Positions 1-10,866 are shown, numbered from the stretch's first letter. The stretch is 64,000 bases of DNA from Tretioscincus oriximinensis (GCA_022410635.1 JAJVDF010000357.1:803389-867388), one strand, 5' to 3'. Numbers and translations: made by a program. Notes: generated by a model from the sequence alone, not told the origin.

Positions 1-1
1 A

Positions 2-637
2 AGAGCCCAACCCGGAAAGCCTGTAAAGGGCAAAACTGTGGGCACCACACCAAAACAGTTCCCACCAAACGATACCAAAATGTCCATCCCCAGCACAGTT
101 CCTGACTACTGGCCCACAATCCCGCCGTCTTTTACAAATACAAAAGGAACTGTTCCAGGCCCCACTGCAAGATCATCAACTGATAACCGAGTTAAAATCA
201 TTGTAGGAATCTTTGTTTCGATCTTCCTGCTGCTCATCCTCTTTTGCCTGATTATGTACTGTAGGCGCCGACATCGTTCCGGTTCCACGAGCTTCCATGC
301 AAATGAATGGGCTGGGCAGGCATCGGTGCCGGAAGAACCAGATTTGGAGAAGGAGGTAGAGCAAGGGACAGTAATTGCTGGTGATGGAGAAGGGCAGTCA
401 AGGCGCAATACCCTGGTCACGTTTTTTGGTAAGCGCCAGTCAAGGGCACCCTCTGTAGCCATGGAAGAAATAGGCAGGAAAGAAGATGAGAATGAGAACG
501 AGAAACTCCTTGACGGGCATGTGGGCACGGAATCCAATCCAGAAGGGGATTCAGAATCAAATGGAAAACTGGTGGAATCTACTGGGCAACCTTCTCAGGA
601 GACTTTGGCCACTCTAGTCCCTTCAAACCAAGAATAA
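2..637 (+). CDS. SPN: Leukosialin (CD43, sialophorin), 3' part of coding region
   Basis: This is the C-terminal 211 residues of a type I membrane mucin. The frame is open to the window edge, so the start lies upstream, and the GTG at 38 is not a start. Visible in order: a Thr/Pro/Ser-rich ectodomain end, a hydrophobic span of about 23 residues (IIVGIFVSIFLLLILFCLIMYC), a basic juxtamembrane stretch CRRRHR, and a cytoplasmic tail. In the tail, WAGQASVPEE and SRRNTLVTFFGKRQSR followed by SVAMEE closely resemble the cytoplasmic tail of mammalian CD43. The family is a heavily O-glycosylated leukocyte surface protein whose juxtamembrane basic region binds ERM proteins and whose tail is phosphorylated. 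Mammalian SPN has a single coding exon, which fits the uninterrupted frame here. Tandem stops TAA TGA end the frame. The tail is the diagnostic part, because mucin ectodomains diverge fast. Confidence 0.88.
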   Translation, partial: RAQPGKPVKGKTVGTTPKQFPPNDTKMSIPSTVPDYWPTIPPSFTNTKGTVPGPTARSSTDNRVKIIVGIFVSIFLLLILFCLIMYCRRRHRSGSTSFHANEWAGQASVPEEPDLEKEVEQGTVIAGDGEGQSRRNTLVTFFGKRQSRAPSVAMEEIGRKEDENENEKLLDGHVGTESNPEGDSESNGKLVESTGQPSQETLATLVPSNQE

Positions 638-640
638 TGA

Positions 641-724
641 GTTCAGGGCACCCAGGTTGAATGAATCCTGCACTGAGCAGGGGATTGGACCCAGTGACCC
701 TGGCGGTCTTTTCCATTCTATGAT
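641..724 (+). repeat. CR1 LINE 3' end (ATTCTATG family) in the SPN 3' UTR
   Basis: The segment contains GAATCCTGCACTGAGCAGGG, then GGATTGGACCC, and ends in ATTCTATGATT, the usual 3' terminus of CR1 retrotransposons. It begins within a few bases of the SPN stop codons, so if transcription runs through it the LINE tail is the start of the 3' UTR. Confidence 0.75.
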
Positions 725-1062
725 TCCTTTCATCAGCATTTCCTAGGCCAGAAAGCTCTGACAGCAGTGTCTTCCTTCAGGGATGGGAAGAAAGTGGTTT
801 TCCAAAGCAAAATTACAAGATAGTAAGGTCCCATTTAATACGAGGGTTCCATTTCAGGGAGAGATTGTTTAAAGAGCTATGCTGGGATTGTCATGGGCAA
901 GTGTGGCAATTCTAACATGGTCTGGAATACCTGCTTTAAGGCTGTTCCAGTAGGAAAGGTCAAAAAATCATGTTATATTGAAATTGTGCAAACTGAACAT
1001 GTATTAAATGGGGGTCTCACTGTACTTGTTAGACTTTGTAATGTAGTTCCCCAATTCTATCC
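725..1062. other. Probable SPN 3' UTR or downstream sequence, no other feature seen
   Basis: There is no recognisable repeat and no protein-like frame. It is most easily read as continuing SPN 3' untranslated sequence, which in mammals is long. Confidence 0.35.
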
Positions 1063-1070
1063 CTCTAAAG

Positions 1071-1385
1071 CAGCAGTTCCCAACTTTTTTCAAATTGCAA
1101 CTCCGTTTATAGAGGGCCAATCTCGTGCAGCCTGACCCCCGACTCCTCTTGCAAATCACTTCTGGCCCTATGCATCATTCAAAAATGCCACTTCCAGAAC
1201 CAGGAATTATAAATGACGTCATTGAAGATGTTATTTTCAGAATAGGAACCGGAAATGACATCATTTCAAGATATCGTTTCTAGAATGGGAACCAGAAATG
1301 ACATCGAGTGGTAGGCAGGGGCAGGAAGTAAGCCATGATACCACGACCCCATTTGGGCTCACGATCCATTAGTTGGGAAGCAGCG
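1071..1385. mobile_element. hAT-like non-autonomous element with 8-bp target duplication
   Basis: The left end CAGCAGTTCCCAAC is roughly mirrored by GTTGGGAAGCAGCG on the right, a terminus like those of vertebrate hAT elements. The flanks CTCTAAAG (1063-1070) and CTCTAGAG (1386-1393) match at 7 of 8 positions, as expected of a hAT target duplication. The interior has repeated GGAACC-AGAAATGACATC units and one exact TGACGTCA. There is no transposase frame. Confidence 0.65.
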
Positions 1386-1393
1386 CTCTAGAG

Positions 1394-2200
1394 TGTATAG
1401 AAATATGTACTTTAAGGAAAAAATGATATAAACCATAAATAAATAGTACACAAAAATGCGTAACAGTGTACATAAAGGCAGTGTACCATTAATCACAGAT
1501 GTTAATCAATAGTGTAAATAAACCCTAGTTGCTACACTTTATAATCACCAGTAGTCAATGAGGAATGAAAGATGACTTAAGCCCCTATGCACATGTAAGA
1601 ACACTTTTTTAAAATAAGAGCACTTATTTTGGTATGTAAAGAAACTCCCATTAATTCAGAAATATGAAAAACCCATATATATTCACGTAGAAACAATTCA
1701 CTTTAAGTGCAACTTCAGATATGTTTGTATGCCTGTTTTATATCAAAAAAATTACAAGCTTTCAAACAAGTTTTTCTTTAAAAAAACTTCAGTAAAATGA
1801 TTTGATTGGTATAGCAATAAGAATATTTCCAGCAGGAAGAAATTTTGATTGGAAAAACACCTTCTAGCACATTAAAAAATACAGTAAAAGAAGCATAAAG
1901 TATTGTTTTTTAGTATTTTAATAAAGATTTACTTTCTAATTCTTTGTGATCCATGCAAAAAAGTTAAATAAATGTCTATAAACGTAAATCTGTTTTTAAA
2001 GGTATTAATTCAGTCGATACATTAGTTTACTCTTGCAAAAATAAATTTTTGAATATATGAACAATATGTAGCGCATCATCCAAGACTCAATATTTGTCTC
2101 AATCCTAAAACACGTTCTATAAACAAGGTGCCAGAAGTAAACCATAACAAACTGCCAGCTTTCTGATTCTTATCTTCAGGTAGAATTTTAAGTTGTATTT
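1394..2200. other. AT-rich non-coding DNA
   Basis: Strongly AT-rich with several AATAAA hexamers. No frame or repeat family could be identified. It may be the distal SPN 3' UTR. Confidence 0.4.
1438..1443 (+). promoter_or_regulatory. Candidate polyadenylation signal for SPN
   Basis: AATAAA lies 0.8 kb after the SPN stop codon in AT-rich DNA. A second copy lies at 1517-1522. Neither can be shown to be used from sequence alone, and AT-rich DNA produces this hexamer often by chance. Confidence 0.25.
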
Positions 2201-2257
2201 CTGCCTGTGTATAGATGGGTCCCCCAGGCTCCCTCTCTCCCAGGGCTAGCTATGGTG

Positions 2258-2345
2258 CAGCTGGGAGCTGTAGTCTGCAGGGCTCCACACAAGCTGGGCA
2301 GACAAGGGTGCCTGCTGCTCAGACTATATTTCCCAGCAGGCTCCT
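2258..2345. repeat. GC-rich fold-back with ZNF143-site-like arms
   Basis: The left arm (2258-2285, GCTGGGAGCTGTAGTCTGCAG) is an imperfect inverted copy of the right arm (2312-2345, GACTATATTTCCCAGCAGG). Both resemble the ACTACAATTCCCAGMATGC motif bound by ZNF143. The palindromic layout suggests the relic of a DNA transposon. Confidence 0.4.
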
Positions 2346-2439
2346 CTGCCAGCACAACAGCTCTGTTTCATTTTTTTTCATATTTGGGCCATTATTGCTA
2401 TTGCCAGCTTTGAGAAGCTGTTGGGCATCTAGGCACCAT

Positions 2440-3150
2440 CATATGCAAAATGTATAAGAATTTCCACCTCACCCCATGCATTGCCCATGTGACAACATTC
2501 CAGATGCTGGCAATGCATGTCATTTCTGGTGTTAGCCCCTCCCACAACACCTGGACAGAACTAGAAAAGGCGGGACTTGGGCAGTGCCTGGCGCATGGTG
2601 GGGTTTGGACCTGTATGAAAATTTGGGGTGTGGCTTATGACCTGATAGGTCTCATATCTGACACAGCCACACCCAACATATCTCTCATACGTGCTACCAT
2701 CAATCTCAAAGCCAATTCCGAAACACATTCCTTCCATATGTTGCATAGCTCAATCTTAAAATGTGTCCTAGGGTAGCAGGCCAAGTTAATAGACTGAAGA
2801 GTGAATAGATTGCTGTTTTCAGTTCAATCTAAGATGGTCCAAGTGAGGTGAACTGCGTAGATGAGAGCAAAAGCTTGCATGATCCTGGAGTGAAATAATC
2901 TCTACATATAATTCCTGTGGGCGTCTGGGATGAAATCTGGCCACCTGAAATACGCCTGCATTCTGAACAGCCAGCCTGAGCAACCCAAAACACCAACAAG
3001 CATGGCGGCCGCATGCCCCTTTGTGGATAACATCAACAACGTGGTGGTTCCCATGCACACAGTTTAAGGAACCTCCTGAAGGGCTGGGCAGATCCAGCGT
3101 ATAAAACAGGCGGGCTGCAGCCTAACGAATGAGATTTTGAACAGCAACCT
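2440..3150. other. Unassigned non-coding DNA
   Basis: Mixed-composition sequence with no convincing exon, splice-bounded frame or recognised repeat. Confidence 0.35.
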
Positions 3151-3159
3151 TTTCCTAGG

Positions 3160-3620
3160 GCAGACAGGCTAAGAGGAGAGCAGTGCTGAGAAGAGGAGCA
3201 GATGGGTAGCAGGAGGAGAACGGGGATGGAGGAACAGAGGAAAATGACAGGGGCAGAAAGGAGGGAGGGACAGGAGGAGGTGAAGGGAGATGAATGGGAG
3301 GAAAAAGAACAGGGGAAGAAAGAGGACAGGGAGTGGATGGCCTGGAGGCAGAGAAAGACAGAGACTAAGAAAGACACATGCAGAAGGAAAACAAGGAGAG
3401 GAAGAGGATGAGAAACAGTCACAGAGAGGTTCAGGGATAGAGAGAAACAGAGGAAATCATAGGATAACCAATGGCAGGGAGGGTAGAAGATGCAGGGGAG
3501 GACAGAGAGAGAGAGGACAAGGTGTAGGGAAGGAGAGAGACAGAAGGTGCCCAACCAAGAAGCCCCCCTAGGGGTGGGAAGTGGGGAGGGAAACAGAGGG
3601 AGGAAGGTAGAAAGGAGAAG
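3160..3620 (+). repeat. Polypurine (GA-rich) low-complexity tract
   Basis: About 460 bases are overwhelmingly A and G on the plus strand, built from irregular GGAGG, AGAGA and GACAG blocks. The long reverse frame across it (Ser/Leu/Pro-rich) is a by-product of this composition and not a gene. Confidence 0.75.
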
Positions 3621-4256
3621 TGGGGTGGCTTGCAGTTGGGTGGGCGCCCTGGAGGGGGGCTGCTGCAGTGCCCATTCAATCCCATATCGTCCTAGTAATA
3701 AATGCCATGCCTCATCTTTCAAAAAGAGTGCCTTTTGGTTCCTGGGTTCTAACCCAAAAACGTTGAGTTAGTTCCATAATAGTCTTGCCCCTGCCTCCAA
3801 CAAATTTTGCTGCCTTTGCTAAATGTCAAAATGCTATTGCTGACAATAAACAAAGACGTAAACAGTGTGTGGGTGGAGAAAGGGAACCTTAACTGTCTGT
3901 TTTCATCCACTAGTATAATGAAGGAAACTCTTAGGAGTTTCTAAACCCAACAGAAGAAGGCCGAAGGAATGTTGCAGAGCCAGGCTCCTCAGGATCAGTA
4001 AAAGGCGTAATACCAGGACTAGTCGCTAGGGGCAGCGATGCACTGCCTGACATAATTGAATAGCAATTCTTGCTTGCTGCTGAATATCAAGAAGGAAATT
4101 TAGTAGTACAGTAGTTGCCCCATTATCCTTTTTAAAGAACTAGTAGAAGAACCGCTGTATGTTTTCAGTGTAATGGGCACTAGCAGAGTTTCCTCACCTC
4201 CCCCTGCAGCCATGAGCTGCATGAACAGAGAGGGGCCTTTTTGCATTCCACCTCCT
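3621..4256. other. Unassigned non-coding DNA
   Basis: No exon-like frame or known repeat is visible between the purine tract and the CR1 tail that follows. Confidence 0.35.
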
Positions 4257-4557
4257 AAGAACATAAGAAGAGCCATACTGGATCAGGCCACAGCCCATCA
4301 AGTCCAGCATTCTGTCTCACACAGAGGCCCACCAGATGCACCTGGGCAGCCTGAACAGAGGAAAGCAAAATATGCTCCTGTTCATGACTCCCTGCAAATG
4401 GTATTTCGGGAGTCCTGCCTGTTGCTCCATCCGGGAGGCGACATCCAGACAACTATCTTAGTATCCATTTATACCCTTAGTGTCCATAAACCTGTCTAGT
4501 CCTGTCTTGAAACTATCCAAGCTGTTAGCTACCACCACCTCTTCAGGAAGTAAATTC
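4257..4557 (-). repeat. CR1-like LINE 3' tail (TTCTTATG family)
   Basis: It begins with AAGAACATAAGAAGAGCC and continues through the same sequence as 5298-5600, here minus-oriented. It covers the 3' UTR and the last codons of the LINE, including a frame ending LDRFMDTKGINGY. It breaks off at about 4557. Confidence 0.8.
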
Positions 4558-5297
4558 CTCTTCCTTTTCACTGTGGCTCTGGGCATGGGAGAAACTGGCA
4601 GCACTTGGGGGAGCTGAGAGCTTCCTACTGCTCTTAAATGATCACAGCGAGGACTGCAGTTGCCATATTGACAAAGCAGCGGCTGTCGGGAAGACAACAG
4701 GAGGGCTGAAATTCAGCTCCCTGCATTCTGTCCCTGCCACTTGGAGCACTACCTCATCGTCAAGGGTTGATAGACGTCCCTGACACCATGTTGAGTTGAG
4801 CCCCTCCTGGTCATACCCCTGGTAATGTCATTTTAAAGAACATTCGAGAGTTCTTGGACTTTCCGAAAAACTTTGGAGCAGTCCAGTCACTGCGGCCTTG
4901 ACATAATTTGCAATGCAGCAGTATTATATTGATATCCGTATAATTGCTGTGCTGTGAAAAAAGCATAAACAATTGGGTTTCATTGCTTTTTCAGCACAGC
5001 AAATTCCAAGATCGCTGATCTATGAACCCTTCAGTATATTTTGGGTAACCTTCTGAATGAAACATAATTTGATTTCATCCAGCAAGGCTGCGTACTCACT
5101 AGGGGGTTCTCCTATAACCTACAGGCTTGTATAAACACTGCTTGGGCAGTTTCAAGTTGTGGAATCTAAGCATTTGATCGATCTTATCTCTCTTCGTGGA
5201 AGATAATTCTCAAGTGCTAAACCACCTGTATTTTCTTGGAGGTGAAAGGCTATCATTAAAATTCTTCTCCTTCTGTGATACGGAAGCTTAATAATAC
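4558..5297. other. Unassigned non-coding DNA
   Basis: Unique-looking sequence between two CR1 tails. No gene is supported. Confidence 0.35.
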
Positions 5298-7060
5298 ATA
5301 AGAACATAAGAAGAGCCATACTGGATCAGGCCACAGCCCATCGAGTCCAGCATTCTGTGTCACACAAAGGCCCACCAGATGCACCTGGGCAGTCCGAACA
5401 GAGGAAAGCAAAATATGCTGCTCCTGTTCGTGACTCCCTGCAAATGGTATTTCAAAAGTCCTGCCTGTTGCTCCATCCCGGAGGCTACATCCAGACAACT
5501 ATCTTAGTATCCATTTATACCCTTAGTGTCCATAAACCTGTCTAGTCCTGTCTTGAAACTATCCAAGCTGTTAGCTACCACTACCTCTTCAGGAAGTAAA
5601 TTCCACAGGCCGATGACCCTCTGGGTGAAAAAATACTTTCCTTTGTCTGTTCTCACTTTTCTACCCAACAGTTTTAAGGAGTGCCCTCTGGTCCTTGTGT
5701 TGTGTGATAGAGAAAACATTTTTTCTCTATTCACCCTGTCGATCCCATGCATGATTTTGTACACTTCAATCAGATCACCCCTCAAACGTCTCCTTTCAAG
5801 GCTGAAGAGGCCTAGACGTTGCAGCCTTGCTTCGTAAGGGAGGTGCTCCAGACCCTTGATCATTTTTGTTGCCCTTTTCTGCACCTTCTCCAGTTCCAAA
5901 ATATCCCTCTTGAGATGTGGTGACCAGAATTGGACACAGTATTCCAAATGTGGCCTCACCACAGATTTATAAAGAGGCAAAACAACATTTGCTGACTTAT
6001 TTTCGATTCCTTTCCTAATTATCCCCAACATGGAATTTGCCTTTTTTGCAGCTGCTGCACACTGGGTTGACATTTTCATTGAATTGTCCACTAACACCCC
6101 AAGATCCTTTTCTTGCTCGGTCACAGAAAGCTTGGTTCCCATCAGGTGGTAGGAGTATTTTGGGTTCTTTGCCCCAATATGCATGACCTTNCACTTGCTT
6201 AAGTTGAAGTGCATTTGCCACTTTGATGCCCACTCACCCAATTTCAATAAATCACTCTGGAGTGCCTTACAATCATTTTCAGTTTTCACTACCCTGAACA
6301 GTTTAGTGTCGTCAGCAAACTTGGCTACTTCACTATTTACCTCGGCATCCAGATCATTTATAAATATATTGAAAAGCAAGGGTCCCAGTACAGATCCCTG
6401 GGGTACCCCACTTCTTACCTCTTTCCACTCAGAGAACTGTCCATTTAATACTACCCTCTGTTTCCTATCTTTTAGCCAGTTTCCAATCCAGGACAAAGTC
6501 TGTCCTCTTATACCATGAGTATGGAGTTTTTTTTAGAAGCCTTTGATGAGGGACTTTATCAAACGCCTTCTGAAATCTAGATACACAATATCAACTGGAT
6601 CCCCTTTATCTACATGTTTGTTTACATTCTCAAAGAATTCTAGCAAGTTGGTAAAGCATGATTTACCTTTGCTAAAGCCATGCTGAGTTTCATTCAGCAA
6701 TGCATGCTTCTCCATGTGTTTAGTAATTTTGTCCTTAATTAAGGTTTCCAACACTTTACCTGGANTTGATGTTAAACTGATTGGTCTATAATTTCCGGGA
6801 TCACCCCGGGATCCTTTTTTGAAGATTGGTGTTACATTAGCTACCTTCCAATCTATTGGTACTATGCCTGATCTTAAGGAAAGATTAAATATTTTGGTTA
6901 GAAGTTCGGCAATTTCGCATTTGAGTTCTTTAAGAATTCTTGNGTGAATGCCGTCTGGCCCTGGGGATTTATAAATGTTCAGCTTATTTAGGCTAGCAAG
7001 GACCTCCTCCCTTGTTATCTCTATCCCATTCAATTCCTCTGGGAATATGAAGATGTACAT
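5298..7060 (-). mobile_element. 5'-truncated CR1-like LINE with damaged reverse transcriptase
   Basis: This is the longest copy of the TTCTTATG-ended CR1 family. On the minus strand the first frame (7060-6533) carries the reverse-transcriptase N-terminal blocks: KSPGPDGI, FKKGSRGDPGNYRPISLTS and NETQHGFSKGKSC. The second frame (6496-5504) carries SGVPQGSVLGPLLFNIFIND, the catalytic FADD at 6308-6319, the RT thumb region and the conserved end MDTKGINGY. About 200 bases of 3' UTR follow, ending in ATAAGAAC units. The endonuclease domain is missing. The break is a one-base loss near 6577 and a one-base gain in the T8 run at 6527-6534. Together they shift about 14 codons and create a stop. It cannot be active as it stands. 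Confidence 0.88.
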
Positions 7061-7303
7061 GGACTAGGCATGTGCTACAAATGTCACCTCAGGAAAAAAC
7101 TGACGCTTGAGTGAGAAGGAGTGTGGATTCTACAAATAAAGTAAATCACATCACAGCAGTTTTGTGCTGCAGCCTGTGCTTTAATTCAGCAGAAAAAGGG
7201 AATTTGCCTCCTCTTAAGTGTCATTTTTCCAGTTTCTCACTTGATGCCCCCTAATGAGTTAATGAACCTTAAACTTAAGGAATGACTGATGTATCTTATT
7301 AGA

Positions 7304-7523
7304 TAGGCTGACCAGATGACCCCTTTGTGTGTGTGTGTGTGTGTGTTGAAAACCCTGTTTTGGGAGGCCTCCCAGTTTTTTCTGAGGAATTTGTTTTTCA
7401 AAAAAAGGTGTTTTTTTTGGAAAAAAAATGTCTTTTTAATTTTTTTTCCTCAGAAAAAACTGGGAGGCATCCCAAAAACAGGTTTTCACCCCCCGAAAAA
7501 AAAGGGGTCATCAGGTCAGCCTA
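7304..7523. mobile_element. TAGGCTGACC-ended short element (hAT-like MITE)
   Basis: The ends TAGGCTGACCAGATGACCCC and GGGGTCATCAGGTCAGCCTA are inverted repeats, and the whole interior is nearly palindromic (CTCCCAGTTTTTTCTGAGGAA against its complement). The flanks TATTAGA and CATTAGA look like a target duplication. A (GT)n run lies at 7326-7346. There is no coding capacity. Confidence 0.75.
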
Positions 7524-7530
7524 CATTAGA

Positions 7531-8799
7531 TAAAACTCCCAGAAGAATACAGCTGCCTCTAAGGAAGAGGCTTTTATATATTCCCATATGTGAAGTAGTA
7601 GTGGCATCATTCATACGGCTTCACAGCATGGAAGTGGTGTAGAGCTGTTAAAAAATGACTTTCCAACTCTCCTGCTGCATTGCCATCAAAGCCACAACTC
7701 TTACCTTTTGCTCAACATCGCCACAAGGATAATTAACTTATTAAGCAGTCCTTCCCTCAACATTTACTACAGGGAAATGTTCATTATGATAATTCTTCTG
7801 AACATCACCCACATGCCATTTCTACCATCTCCTTTGATTTCAGATCCTGGAGGGGGGAAACCTGAGCATCATTAGTGCTTGAAGAATCACAAATAGCAGC
7901 TCACAGCCCAAGCTAATATTAACCCAAAGCACCCTATGTTCTTTAATTCTAAAGGAAACTTCCTCAACTGCCACTATGTTTTTCTTTGGATAATTGGCAG
8001 TCCCTACTGGTTGAACAACAGGTGTCACCTTTTTTTGCTCGTGAATACAGTGTTTATCCTCAAGGATGGCTCCGAGTTTTTTCATTTTTAAAAACTATAT
8101 CTTCCTTAGTTTTTGAAGGGTAAAGTACCCAGGAGCCAGTCAGAACATAATGGTATCAACAACAATATGTTGGAGCAGTGTAGAATTCCAGATGAATTTT
8201 TTCTTGGTTGCAAAGCCATATGTCACTGGAACGATCTTGGTCATTTTGGGTGGAGGAGACTGAATTGACAGTGGCAGGGTTCACCTGCTATGGGCAAACC
8301 GTAGCGAGAGCACGATTAGCCCAGTTTGGGATGAACAACACCTGCGTCGCTTCAGGATGGTTGATAAATGTTCCCACCAGCCAACAGAAGAGTGAGACAA
8401 GCATGTGGGCTGTTGCCAGCTGGATATTTTGGCGGCATGAAGTACCAGAAGTGAGAGCATACAGATACGCACAGCCATTTCTATTTCAGCATGGATCATG
8501 TGACTGCTGTCTCCAAGGTAAATCATAATGTTACTTCACAAAAATTCATGAGAGCCAGTTTTCCCCCAAAAGAAAAACATGCTATAAATGATATTTTCTT
8601 TCTCTCTTGTTCAGTGTATTAGTCATTATAAACAGTAGCTCAATAGACAAGAAAAATGGGTAGGGGTGAGAAAACCTTTCTGCCAGGGTTCATTTGGAAG
8701 TTAGTAATATCACTCAGTGCCCCCTACATACCCATCCAGACCGCATCCCTCCCTCTGCCCATGCCTCCTCCCCCATCCAGTCCCACCAAATCAGAGGCT
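7531..8799. other. Unassigned non-coding DNA
   Basis: About 1.3 kb without a recognised repeat. A 106-codon plus frame at 8208-8528 has no recognisable domain and no splice or promoter context, so it is not called. Confidence 0.35.
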
Positions 8800-9183
8800 T
8801 AGACTGATCAGATTTTTGAGGCCCAAACTGGGGCAATTAATATTCATGCTAATTTGCATATTCATAAATATGCAAATCACCAACCAACATGCATACATCT
8901 CCAAAATCCCCGCCCGAGAAATTTGTGAAGCGAGAATTTTTTTAAGTGTGTGAGAAATTTGCATTTTGTATTTTTTACTGAGGAGAGGATTGGCCCTTGT
9001 TGCTAGGGGCCCCTAGTAGTGGTGCAGTGAATTTTTTTAAAAAAAAATAATAAAAAGTTTTTTTAAAAAAGGTTTTTTTTTCTTCAGCAAAAAACAGGGG
9101 AATGGCGGGGGGCACCCAGGAGGGCGGGGTAGACACCCCAAACAAGATTTTCTCCTCCCCAAAGGGGTCATCTGGTCAGCCTA
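8800..9183. mobile_element. Long form of the TAGGCTGACC element
   Basis: It starts TAGACTGATCAGATTTTTGA, then GGCCCAAACTGGGG, an octamer-like ATTCATGCTAATTTGCATAT block and GCTAGGGGCCCCTAGTAGTG. It ends AAAGGGGTCATCTGGTCAGC plus CTA. The same modules occur in order, or in reverse, at 10867-11389, 55063-56315 and 57391-58083. Confidence 0.65.
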
Positions 9184-9189
9184 TTTTCA

Positions 9190-10035
9190 ATGATCATTCA
9201 GCACTAAGTCCCCTCCATCCTGGGTTTCCCTCTCTCCTTTTGTTATGCACCAAAGTCCAAGATGTAGCCCTTAAGGAAGGATTCATTGCAGTAGGCATAG
9301 CCAATCACGCACTAAGACAAGAGATCGAGAAAACACCAGGTTTATTGTTAACATGCAACACAGTAAGACTTTTCAAAAGGAAAAGATCAGGACATGAGGT
9401 TTGAGTTTACAGTATACTGGCAGGAAGTGCCCCCAGGGAGGCATATGTGCTGCAAGGGAGGGGTGGAACAATGGGGTAGGAGGTGCCAGACCTGAGATTG
9501 TACCAGATTGCAGAAGCAAGGAAGAGAACATCCGGAAAACCTTTTGCAGAGCAAACTTGGAGTACAGAAATGAGTACAATAAGAACATCAGCATGTATAT
9601 AGGAGATGATTACAAAGCTTGTTTGTACAAAATGCATAGTGATTCTGTTTCATTGGTGTACACATCAGTGACAATAAAATACAGGTTGAAGCAGTCATGG
9701 CTACCCTGGTGACAAAAGCACAATGTTCTTTCAAGAAGGAGGAGGTTATAAGTGGGTCACTGACATTTCCTGATGAAAAGGGATTAGGCAGACAGCAAGA
9801 GTTTTTTCCTTGAGAGAGGAAGAATTAATTCCAAATTACAGTGAAATGAGGTTTTAGGCAGATGTGGGCCTGTGCTCTAGCAAAGACCGTATCATATTTC
9901 ATTCCCAAAAAGATATATTTTCTGTGCTTCTTAGCCTAAAACTTGAGATTCTTTAATATCTAAATTCAAAACTACCCCATCTGCACAGGGGGATCAGAAT
10001 TTCCTTAGGCATGTCCTTGCTTGCATAAGGCAATT
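9190..10035. other. Unassigned non-coding DNA
   Basis: No supported gene. Part of it could be an old LTR, but no paired repeat, primer-binding site or TG...CA ends could be established. Confidence 0.3.
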
Positions 10036-10335
10036 AAGAAGAAGAAATGGGTTCTTATACCTNGCTTTTCTCACCTTACAAAGGGACTCAAAGCAGTTAC
10101 ATGGGTATTTTTGCCCGAAGGCTTACATTGTATCTTCCCCACCATGCTGTGGTGGTTCCCATTTATCTAGTTGCAGTCAGCTGCAATTTCTTGCAATTCT
10201 TGCTTTTGAATAATTGGTTTAGCTAGAGCTACAGGCTAGTGGAAGGTGCTCACCCCTCCCCATGTCCGCCACAGGGCTTTGAAACCTGATCTCCCATATG
10301 AGAGACGGTTTCCTAAGCGACTGAGCCATTTGAGC
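10036..10335 (-). repeat. tRNA-derived SINE, family A
   Basis: Minus-oriented. The tRNA-like head at the right end has an A-box-like TGGCTCAGTCGC and a B-box-like GGTTTCAAAGCC. The body has AGCTCTAGC and a TTGCAAGAAATTGCA block, and the tail at the left is GAAGAAG-rich. It is homologous along its length to copies at 22013, 45235, 50705 and 60297. Confidence 0.75.
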
Positions 10336-10421
10336 TCAGGCAAAGGCTATGTCTTAATGGCACATCTTTTCCTCAGAATAGCTTGAAGAAAAGCCGTGTC
10401 AATAGGGAAGATCGGTTTATT

Positions 10422-10547
10422 TAGGCTGACCAGATAACCCCATTGGGGGGGTGGGGGGTTGAAAACCCATTTTGGGGTGCCTCCCAGTTTTTTCTGAGGA
10501 AAAATAAATCCTCCCCCCCCAAAAAAAAGGGTCATCTGGTCAGCCTA
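10422..10547. mobile_element. TAGGCTGACC-ended short element with exact 7-bp target duplication
   Basis: 126 bases with inverted ends TAGGCTGACCAGATAACCCC and GGGTCATCTGGTCAGCCTA. They are flanked by identical GTTTATT at 10415-10421 and 10548-10554. Confidence 0.75.
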
Positions 10548-10649
10548 GTTTATTGCTTCCAATGATTCCCTTCAAATTTATATTGTCCTCTGAGAAACAT
10601 TCTTCCACTGATAATCTAGGCTAGGAAACAATGATCATAGACTTCCAAG

Positions 10650-10866
10650 AAAAAGAAGAGTTGGTTTTTATACCCTGCTTTTCTCAACCCAAATGGAATC
10701 AAAGCGACTTACATAACCTTCTGCTTTTATCTTCACAATAGACACCTTGTGAAGAAAGTGGGGCTGAGAGAGTTTCAAAGAACCGTGACTAGCCCAAGAT
10801 GCTTTTGTGGAGGAGCGCAAAATTGGACTGGAAGGCTTCTAACCACTGTACCAGATGGCTGTAGCC
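10650..10866 (-). repeat. tRNA-derived SINE, family B
   Basis: Its tail AAGAAGAGTTGG...CTGCTTTTCTCA is shared with family A. The body has GACACCTTGTGAAGAAAGTG and GTGACTAGCCCAAG. The head is CTAACCACTGTACCAGATGG, a tRNA-like start read on the minus strand. Confidence 0.7.

Noticed and set aside
3033..3722. 229-codon minus frame, Ser/Leu/Pro-rich
   Set aside because: It is the complement of a polypurine tract. The composition alone keeps it open, and there is no domain or splice context.
8208..8528. 106-codon plus frame
   Set aside because: No recognisable family, overlapped by an equally open reverse frame.
9241..9720. Possible solo LTR
   Set aside because: A polyadenylation-like region and TG start were noticed, but no matching TG...CA ends or flanking target duplication could be established.
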